Origin: Hanleya hanleyi | Lineage: Eukaryota; Mollusca; Polyplacophora; Lepidopleurida; Hanleyidae | DNA: 64,000 bases | Direction: 5' to 3' | Assembly (NCBI GenBank): GCA_036873755.1 | Contig: JAVTVY010025395.1 | Location: 50,722 to 114,721, forward strand | Part shown: positions 55,601 to 64,000 of the stretch, piece by piece | How positions within the stretch are numbered: the stretch's first letter is position 1 | How the letters are laid out: every line of letters starts with the position of its first letter | Notes under the pieces: generated by a model | Told to the model about the DNA's origin: nothing | What the model saw: only the letters and a program-made list of their open reading frames with translations | The model's database searches: none | Made by a program: the position numbers and the translations under genes

Positions 55601-57650
55601 GCTAAAGTGTCAGCGGTATAACTCAGTTTGCGAAGTTAAAACCAGCGTTACCGTCCTCACGTCCCCAGTTTGTTTTGTTGACGACGGGGATTTTGAACCA
55701 AGTACACTTCAATTAGTCAATGAATAATAAAGTCTCTTCGACCACTTATCGACTCCTTTAATAGATAGATCATTGTTAGTTGAGATAAACACAGAAGATT
55801 TGACAATTTACAGTCAGTAGCAGAGTGGCCCGGTGAGGACAGTTACACAATGTCCTGCGAATAAACAAAAAATAAATTAGTATATCAGTAACATTACTTT
55901 TGTGGCGTATCTGAATCTATACTGTATCTATAGAAAACCTGCTATGCGTGTACCCATATACCAATTAATTTTTACGAGGCACTTTACTAAGTTTATGCAA
56001 ATGAAGTGATATCAAAATCAGATTATCATTGCTACCAATGGTACCATAACGTGATATATCAATGCGCTGTTGGCCCACATCTACAACCTAAGATAGCTTC
56101 ACTTAAGTAGGTGAAACCTAGCACTGTCCTACAGGAATAAACTCTTAATTGTACACAATCTAGGAAAATTAGTGAACTGTCTACAAGAACCCTGAGATAG
56201 GATGCACAATCTATGAATGAACTACTCCTGGTCATACCTTCACTACTATATTACGCTTTAAAGAGCAGTCCCCGTGGACACACTTAAAGGATTATTTCGA
56301 CAATTTACGAGTAAGTTTCAACACTTTAGTTTTAAGCGTGTACCATATTGTAGGCTAATGTTGGCGATAACGATCCACCATACATTTCTCAATGTATCTC
56401 AATGTATCTCAATATTGTGGAATTTTATATAGCAAAATCATGAAATTGAAAGAACTGATGCATAATTCTCAATGACAATTGAAAATATTTGGCAACGTAC
56501 ATAATTGAAATTAGTTCAATTCAATCAATTGAAAAACACTCAATGTAAAATATATCAGTGATTTAATAAAATAGTATTAATCATGAACCAGTGGAATGAG
56601 AGGAATAATTATTTGATAATATTTGTCATGTTTATTGATTAAGATTTACATTATTCAATACGCTCCTATAAGGGGCGTAAACATATCAGTCATCTCAAAT
56701 ATGCAATTATAGTTTTCATTACTCAATGAATTACATAGTTTAATTGATGAAAACACAACAGATTCAATTTTTTGTGTCATAATCTGGATAAACCAAATTT
56801 AAATACAATCAAACATTTGAACACCCTAAACCTACAGCAATTCTCATACTTAAACGTTGATCACAGGAAAATTATAGTTTCTCAGCATATTAAAGAAATG
56901 TGTTTACAAGAGTTGTTCCCCCGGAAATTATCAAATGCTCATGTGACCATTTAACCACCTACGGCACTACCTCTTATAATACACAGGATAATACCCAAAG
57001 GAATTACGTAGCGCACAGACGCATTATGAAGAATGCCTATACAGAAAATTTCAACTCGTGGAATAACCGCGAACAACAGGATTCTTTTATGGTTTAATGT
57101 TACTTCCAATATTATTTGAGTCCTATCACCATAGTGCTAATAGAGTATCAAATTTATAATCCATTATGCCAATACTTTTTGCTACTGTGGCACATGCCCA
57201 CGAAGCAGGCACTATCTCCGCTAGTATGCTGAACACTACTTAATTCATTAACATAGAATGTACTATCATCATACCTGGTACGACAAAGGCTACTAATACT
57301 AGTCTTACACTAGTCTCGATGTACCGCTCAACTGTGGCACGCACTGGTCCACATACGTAAATCTATGAAACATCACTGTTCCTGCACCTTAAACTTGCAG
57401 CATTGCATCATATTCAGTTATCGCTGTAGAAGTCGCAATTAATCACTAATTCTATAACACTCACGCCTATTACACGCTGATAACCGTGCAATTATTACAC
57501 GATTAGCACGGTTAAGAACTTTGTGACGTATGAAATCTACACCCGTGATCTTGACACGCACAGGTGTTCACTCGGGAGAATCCATTTCACAGGGCGGGTG
57601 ATACATAGCAGGACAAAGTCTCGTCTGCCTGTACAATCGAATAAACAAAT
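55601..57650. other. No gene recognised
   Basis: Includes CAATGTATCT short repeats near 56390-56415 and strongly AT-rich DNA at 56440-56800. Frames at 56772-57097 lack domains. Confidence 0.35.
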
Positions 57651-57653
57651 AGA

Positions 57654-58476
57654 ATGGATACCCTGCAAGTAGGAACTTTAGTTTATTTTAAAGGCAGAAA
57701 ATGTATAATCGCAGATATTTACAAACCAATTGAGACATACGAGTTTTACACAATAAGAAACAGATCAACAGGAGAAACAAGACGTGCTTTCAGATATGAA
57801 TTATGCAGAGAAGCGGAGATCGAAGAGTTCATGAGAGACTCAGATGATGAACCTCTTCTGCTGTTTTAAATGAGACACAACACGAGTGTGATCAGCTGAA
57901 CAAATGTAGATTTTCCTCCGCTGACGATGAGAAATTAATAGATCTGGCTAACAAACGAAATGAACCAGGGACCAACAGGCAAACGAAATGGAGAATACGG
58001 ATATTTAAAAGCATTAAATTCGTTTGATATTATTAATCAAATCTTATAAATAAATACATCTAAAGAAAAAAACGTTTATATCTAACAAAAATCTTCTTCT
58101 AAATATATCGGTCTTAAGATGCAAACTTAGACGCCGTTACACCAACCATTGTTTGAGATTAACAACTGCCACGGTTCTGCTTGAGGCGGGTGTATCTATC
58201 ATTGATGTGATGTCGGTTACAGGCCACAGAAATGAAGCCAGTGTCAGAAGCTATGCAAGGAAACCGTCTGTTCCGAGGCAGCGGCAAATGCGTGAATTAT
58301 TGCAAACTGCTGGCTCTAAAACACATACAACAAGTGTGCCCACGTTATGTAACAGTAGCCCGAGATCAAATGTTTGTAATTTCACATCCGTTCCACAGTC
58401 ATCACATTTTGACGGTTTTTTCCAAAATGTCAATGTTTCCAATAGCACCATGAACATAAATGTTCTTCCTAGTTAA
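57654..58476 (+). pseudogene. Crypton-like tyrosine recombinase remnant with N-terminal 71-aa domain
   Basis: The first frame (57654-57869) begins MDTLQVGTLVYFKGRKCIIA and has a small beta-rich look with an acidic end (DSDDEPLLLF). A one-base shift at about 57866 moves coding to the next frame: ECDQLNKCRFSSADDEKLID, then RNEPGTNRQTKWRIRIFK, ending near 58025. That segment resembles the N-terminal part of Crypton-type recombinases. About 110 bp of AT-rich DNA then replaces the middle of the protein. From about 58130 the catalytic end follows: YTNHCLRLTTATVLLEAGVS, with the HxxR box. VMSVTGHRNEASVRSYARK then supplies the second His/Arg region and the Tyr. A Ser/Thr/Asn-rich tail reaches the stop at 58476. 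Frameshift plus internal deletion make it inactive. Crypton versus another tyrosine-recombinase class is inference. Confidence 0.65.
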
Positions 58477-58750
58477 ATAAATATTGGCAACATTTATCAT
58501 TGTTTGAGAAAAAGCTGTAAATTAATATTTATTAAAGACGTAAATTTCGGTCTCAAGTTTAACTGTTGGTTCCATCGTGATTGATTAAGAATGCCACACA
58601 AATAGGCTTGTATGCATGTATGTTTCACTGCGCCCCCTTCTGAGAGACCACATAAACTCGTTCATCGATATTGACACGCTGCCAACTGAGGCAGACGGCA
58701 CATTTCAACAAAGGGAAGAAAGGTTGTGAACGTTTACCATATTTTTTCAA
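58477..58750. other. No gene recognised
   Basis: Between the recombinase remnant and the hairpin element. Confidence 0.35.
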
Positions 58751-58751
58751 T

Positions 58752-58986
58752 CTTTCATTGTAATATTTGTTGATAATCAATTTGAGTAGTGCAATAGAAT
58801 AGAAATAATGTTTTCATAGGCGTGCTAAATCGTTAATTTGCGCACGGTTAGTGTGGGAAAGTTTATAAATGTTAGGGCGCGGGCTTCGCCCTTGCTCTAA
58901 AATATAAACTTTCCCCCAATAATCGTGCGTAAATTAACGATTTAGCACGCCTATGAAAACATTATTTCTTAATTATACAATGAAAT
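58752..58986. mobile_element. Hairpin (foldback) MITE-like element
   Basis: The arms 58804-58867 and 58903-58967 are near-perfect reverse complements (TTTTCATAGGCGTGCTAAAT, AAATCGTTAATTT, GGGAAAGTTTATA). The ~35-base loop itself has GGGCGCGGGCTTCGCCC. A weaker inverted match (TTTCATTGTA/TACAATGAAA) lies outside. No target duplication was identified. Confidence 0.75.
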
Positions 58987-59342
58987 AAATAATGGTAAAT
59001 CAATGAAATTTGCATAATGATTGAGAATATTTCGTACACAAACTGTCTCTGAGCAGACGTAAACAACCTTGTAAATGTACATGTAGCATTCGTCGTCGAT
59101 CAGCTGTTTACAGATCACGTGACCATGGTGACACGCGACTGATGCAAATTATGTCTTGTTCAGTGTATGTTAACATAAAAATATAAGCAAATGCATATCG
59201 CCAACTCTGATTGCTATGGTAGCTCGTCGGCGGAATGATTACCGAAGAGAATGATGCATGTTACTCCACTAGCAATTAAATGTTTACACACGATCAAATA
59301 CTTTTTACTGCCTACCTGTCACACGCAGTTCAACACACAGCG

Positions 59343-60695
59343 AGAGACCCTGAAGGATCTTGGCGCCCACCATCGTTCGATAATTGTAAGCTAATGACAA
59401 GAGGATCTTTTTGTCCATACTAAGAACAAAGGAATGATCTGTAATTTTGTTTGCAGAATTTCGAATTTGAGCGAAAAATATCGAAAAAGGGACACTGAAA
59501 AACACCAAGATATTATCTTTCTAAGTTTCATGAGTTTCAAAATTTCTAGAAACTGTACTTGATGTCGATTGTTGTAGCACAATTGAAATGAGCAAAGTGA
59601 GTCTGAAAGTGAATGTCCAGAGGATCCTTCGTCTTCGTGTTGTAGTATTTTTTTTTCGCACGTGTCATCATTGGGTACTGGAACCGAAGACAAATCTCTT
59701 TGACACTTTCGCATGAGCTATGAAACATATACTTGAGCTTTTATAATTAGGAACGAATGCTAATTCTGTTCTGTTTACTGGGGTAGTTTGAGTTATCTCT
59801 TTTAAGATACCATGCTCGAAAATAGTAAGATGGTACAAAACTTAATAGTGAAGGGATCCGGTCTGTGCAATAATGTTGAAACTTTGAAAGTGTCTGAATC
59901 CTGATTATCTTTCTTGGATCGAAACACGCAGTAGTCTACAGTTGTCGAGTTGTGACGTTGTGTCACAAGAGCGACGTCCCTTCGTGTAGCCGACCCGTCG
60001 ACAGAAGAAACGGTGGGGCAGTTCACTTGCAATGGCATGGACTAAAGTAAACTGATTTAAAAATTTGAAGAAATACATTTTAATTCGGGATCATTTGAAC
60101 TCCTTGATATAGAAGGTGAAGGTATGGATATTCTCTATAATCAATACATAGAATATGCCTCACCGTTTGATCCGTCTACTCTTGTGATGCAACGTCACAA
60201 CTCGGGAATACGGTATTATTTTGAAGAGTAACTTGGATTTTCGAATCGGACCAAAAAGGTATCTTTCGCAACTGGACCACAGGGGGAACCTGTGAACCAA
60301 ATTTGAGAAAGATCCACGCAGTACTTTCTGAGAAATTACGATAAAGTTCCATGGGAAAATCCAAGATGGCCGCCTGGTGGCCATATTGGATTTTCGAATC
60401 GGACCAGAAAAGGTATCTTGCACAACTAGACACCAAGGGGACACCAAGGGGAATCATGACAAGATGGTCACCTTGTGGCCATATTGGATTTTCGAATCGG
60501 ACCAGAAAAGGTATCTTGCACAACTAGACTCCAAGGGGAACCTGTGTACCAAATTTGAGAAAGATCCATACAGTATTTCCTGAGAAATCGCTATAACAAG
60601 AATTGTTTACGGACGGACGGACGACGGACGGACGACGGACCACGGACGAAAAGCGATTTGAACAGCCCACCATCTGGTGATGGTGGGCTAAAAAT
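59343..60695. mobile_element. Tandem-repeat-bearing element, pearl/Helentron-like (copy 2)
   Basis: Same order as 15626-17942. The left part starts GAGACCCTGAAGGATC. The inverted repeat is at about 59941-60202. Only about three core units remain (near 60238, 60391, 60487), the second one shortened. The GACGGACG simple repeat is at about 60610-60650. The hairpin AGCCCACCATC/GATGGTGGGCT (60664-60689) ends CTAA. The core-copy difference (nine versus three) shows that the array expands or contracts within the element. Confidence 0.65.
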
Positions 60696-60924
60696 GGCGG
60701 GCGTTCTTCGACAAGCCACAAGAGAGTAAATAAGGGGAGGTAAGCCAGTTCCACATTATGACAGGCCTACTACCTAGCCTGGCTCACATATTCCCCAAAT
60801 TCATTATGTACCATACCGGGTGGGATCTGCGCTGCCAGGTACGCACGCCCAATAACGGATTCAATGGATTTTCTAGTCTTTAACCGTTAGTCAAGGACCT
60901 CCAAAACGCTTTTAAAACTTTCGA
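60696..60924. other. No gene recognised
   Basis: Short spacer with no feature seen. Confidence 0.35.
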
Positions 60925-61600
60925 TGGCATTTTTTGTTAAAAATAGGTATCCATGTTAAATTAGTTATTTGCGTGGTAGGAATTAAGGTAGGAGGGGATA
61001 TCACCCTGACTGGTGGGCAATTAAGTATCCAAGCTGAACTACTGGTATGTAGTATAGTGTAAAAGGTAATTAATATTAATATGAATTAATTATTATTATT
61101 ATTAAGGTAATTTCAGGGTCATTTTGGGGTCAAATGAAGTCAAAAATCGGTTAAAAATTAATATGCACAATACTAATTGTTACGAATGGGTATCCAAGCT
61201 GGATTAGATGAATATAGTGCAAGGTTTAAGGTAGTCATAGATAACACGTTAGTTATGAGAATTAATGTCAGTTTTGGGTCAAACGACCATCAACGATGAG
61301 CAAAAATGGGTTATAAACTAATATCCACAGTATTAATTGTTACGAATGAGTATTTAAGCTGAATTAGTTGTATGTAATGTAACGTTTAAATTCGTCATAG
61401 ATAACACGTTAAGTATACAAGTTAAGGTCATTTTAGGGTCACGTTTGAGTAAATGGGGTCAAAAATGGGTACAAATGGGCTATAAAGTAATATCCACAAT
61501 ACTTATTTTTAAGAATGGGTATTCAGACTAAATTAGCTGTATGTAGTGTAGGGTTTTCAGGTAGGCATAATTACCATTATGTAATCATTATGTTGCCTGT
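60925..61600 (+). repeat. Tandem array, about four ~155-bp units (arm A)
   Basis: Units contain GGGTATCCAAGCTGGATTAG or a variant (about 60950, 61028, 61189, 61350, 61514), ATAGATAACACGTTA and GGGTCAAA. The same unit type occurs in reverse orientation at 62860-63626. Confidence 0.75.
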
Positions 61601-61849
61601 CTAGGATTATTCAAATAGACTAAAAAACTGACCTACTATGACAGCTATAGTGTGAAGCAGCTCAGTTCTAGCAAATGCCTGCTTCCACCTAAAAATAATC
61701 CCTTTGAATTTGGCGAATAACATTTATCAAGTTGAGCAAGAGTTTCGAGTGACTCAGATGAACCCAGATGCTCACCGCCTTGAATCCAACAATTGTATTC
61801 TCATCTGAAAATCATGCCAACAGAATAAAAATGGGCATAATGTAATAAG

Positions 61850-62560
61850 CTATAGCGTTATTCTGCTCAATTTAAACAAGTTTGTACCTAATATTCCAAC
61901 AATAACATAAAAAACACGAATATCTGGATGACGCCTTATGGTCGCCATTTTGATTTTAATCTGAAGACTGAGCAAATAGGTTCAAAATGGGCATAAGGTA
62001 TTTGGCTATGATGCAGAATCCTTCAATTTTGAAAAATTTACACAAGCAACTAAGAATAATGCCTTGATCTATACGAGCAACATGGACAAACAGGGGTTTC
62101 CGAAAACCCCACACGACTCCCATATTGAATTTGACCATCGTATTTTGACCGCGTGGATAAGCAAATAGATTCAAAATGGACGTAAGTTGTTAGTCTATGC
62201 TTGAAGATCCCTGTTTTAGTAAATTTGCAAAATGAGCTAGAATAATGCCTCGAAATATGCGAGCAGCAGAAAAGTATGATTTTCAGATGACTCCATATAG
62301 CCGCCATTTTGAATTTGACCATGAAATCTTGAACTTGAGGATATGTAAATAGATTCAAAATGGGAATAAGATGTTGGTCCATGCTTAGAGATCCCTCAGC
62401 TTTGATAAAATTACATGATGAGCCCAAAATAGGCATAAGGTGCTAAGCTTTGATGCAATATCCCTTCGTGATTTGCAAAGTGAGCTAAGAATAATGCCTA
62501 TTATATGAATAACCTTAAAAACGGGTGATTTAAGGATGAACCCACATGAGCATCATTTTT
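61850..62560. repeat. Tandem repeat, three to four ~185-bp units
   Basis: GCAAATAGGTTCAAAATGGG (61972), GCAAATAGATTCAAAATGG (62160) and GTAAATAGATTCAAAATGGG (62344) mark units. Each also has CGCCATTTTGAATTTGACC and AGAATAATGCCT. Frames of 72-128 aa across it are repeat translations. Confidence 0.75.
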
Positions 62561-62859
62561 TAATTAACGCATGATGGTCAATCATAAAAATTAGCCAAAT
62601 ATAATATTCCAAATCTAGGGAAAGTCTTCGCTCTCGATTTTTAATCATTAGCCAATACCGCGAATTTTCAAAAGGGCCCTAACTTTCCGAACTCTCCGAA
62701 TCACCCAGGCCAGAAAGGGTAACTCAAACTACTTCAAACTCGAGAAAGAAAACTTGGCACCAACAATTATTTTGATCGGCAAGGTTTAATCTATAAGAAA
62801 ATGCATGTTGCCAGACTTCATAAAAAAAATACTGGAATATCCCACACTACTTATCTCAA

Positions 62860-63626
62860 AATGCACCCACTAGAACTACTTCAGATTTGATATCCCTTTC
62901 TTTCACAAATAATTTAAAACAAAATGTTTTCAATTTTTTAAGGCCCATCTTTTGGCCATCATTGGATCTTATTTGACCTCGAAATGAGCTCATAATGACC
63001 TCAAATTGGCAAAGTTGTCTTTATATTCAATCTACCTTGAGCCATACTGCATACAAAACTAATTAACAAGCAGCACAATATATTTGAAACTTTTCCCTCA
63101 TTTTTGACATCATTTGACCCCTAAAGTGACCTGTATTGTTAACCTCAATTTCAATTATTAACGAGCTAACCATACATATGTTAAAACCCTATAGTACATA
63201 AAACCAATTTAGCGTGAATACCGATTAGTAACAAACGCCACCTTGAAAATTGAGTTAGGAACGATTTTTTACCAAATTCGACCTTATTTGACCCCAAAAG
63301 TGACCCCAAAATGGCCTTTAGCCCAAAATCCGAGTGGGATCACCTCCCACATTGAACCTTACGACGCAAAGAACTAATTTAGCATGAGTAACCATTTGTA
63401 ACAATCAATGCCATCAAAATTAGCATTTGGTGTCCTTGGCCGGTCGCCTATAATTGAGCATCGATACCCATTACACCATCAACATTAAGTAAATGGCAGT
63501 GACCTAAAAATGACCTCGAATGGCTCGTATCTGCTTTGCATCGACCCTTATCTTAAACTTCACCCCGTAGAACTACTTCAGCTTGAATACCCATTCCTCT
63601 TTATAAAGAATGCCATAAAAATTGTT
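62860..63626 (-). repeat. Tandem array in inverted orientation (arm B)
   Basis: Reverse complements of arm A unit landmarks are present: AACTAATTTAGCATGAGTAA, TTATTTGACCCCAAAAGTGA and GAATGCCATAAAAATTG. The array ends where the third MITE starts at 63631, so its true right limit may have been displaced beyond the window. Confidence 0.65.
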
Positions 63627-63630
63627 TTAA

Positions 63631-64000
63631 CCCTATCTGGCCTGGGGGAGCCATTATGGCCCCCCCCACCAAACTTTCTGCGCTATATCCGGAACGACAA
63701 CAAATGGAGAGCTGAATCTCTATGACTTTATAGTTTGTCATATTGGGGTCATTTCGAGCCTATTTGCATAACCCCCCATGGTCATGGCGCATGGCGCAGA
63801 GGATCATGGGTAAATCCAAGATGGCGGCCACATTGGGTAGCAGAAAAGTGATATTTTTGTCATATTTCTTCAAAATTTCTGCCTTTCCGCGATGAAAAGT
63901 GAGCAAAAACTATTTTATTTCACATCACATTAATATTTACTAATTTATCACGCAGTTTTTGCGGAGAAATTGCAAAAATAAAAAATTCGGAAAATCTGAA
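63631..64000. mobile_element. piggyBac-like MITE (copy 3, cut by window end)
   Basis: TTAA (63627-63630) then CCCTATCTGGCCTGGGGGAG. The following ~360 bp match copy 1 in reverse (about 2044 to 1540) without the 203-bp insertion, and match copy 2. It is the best-preserved left end of the three. Confidence 0.75.

Overview
This is eukaryotic DNA, most likely from a gastropod mollusc, possibly a vetigastropod such as an abalone. The assignment rests on repeat style: SINE tails ending in CACT repeats, tandem-repeat-bearing elements like the oyster 'pearl' family, and a DIRS retrotransposon. It has not been checked by any search. The window holds one clear intact host gene: a single-exon class A G-protein-coupled receptor on the minus strand at 50635-51711. 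Almost everything else is mobile elements, their fragments, tandem repeats, or AT-rich DNA in which I see nothing.

Left third (1-22 kb). A composite repeat with ~155-bp units occurs at 1-470 and 7950-8985. A piggyBac-like MITE lies at 1289-2044. LINE debris fills 3297-4704. Two decayed Penelope-like elements lie in opposite orientation (6108-7330 plus, 10005-12515 minus); both have the GIY-YIG nuclease upstream of the reverse-transcriptase part, the permuted order described for Naiad-type elements. A second piggyBac-like MITE (12988-15404) is split by a Harbinger-like element (13192-15012) with a TAA target duplication. A pearl/Helentron-like tandem-repeat element follows (15626-17942). Next comes an apparent 1.6-kb solo LTR (18869-20499) inserted in a 101-bp tandem array.

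Middle (22-35 kb). There is a frameshifted CR1-like LINE (minus) and two LINE RNase H/C-terminal remnants. A long inverted repeat (27781-28523) comes next, then a MULE-like MITE with a 9-bp target duplication (28669-29102). A 1.68-kb terminal-inverted-repeat element with a 5-bp duplication (29525-31207) encloses further foldbacks, and tRNA-derived SINE sequence follows.

35.9-45.7 kb holds a complete-ended DIRS tyrosine-recombinase retrotransposon. It shows inverted terminal repeats, an internal complementary region, gag, reverse transcriptase, RNase H, a methyltransferase-like region and tyrosine recombinase. About 3 kb of its interior is tandemly duplicated, and one copy carries a further 385-bp insertion. 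It sits in the ~155-bp satellite, and its empty target site can be read from the flanks with no target duplication.

Right third (46-64 kb). This has an L1/Tx1-like LINE remnant, the GPCR, a Crypton-like tyrosine-recombinase remnant (57654-58476), a hairpin element, a second pearl-like copy (59343-60695), two tandem arrays in inverted orientation (60925-63626), and the start of a third piggyBac-like MITE at the window end. I found no rRNA genes, CRISPR arrays, bacterial operons or convincing multi-exon host gene.
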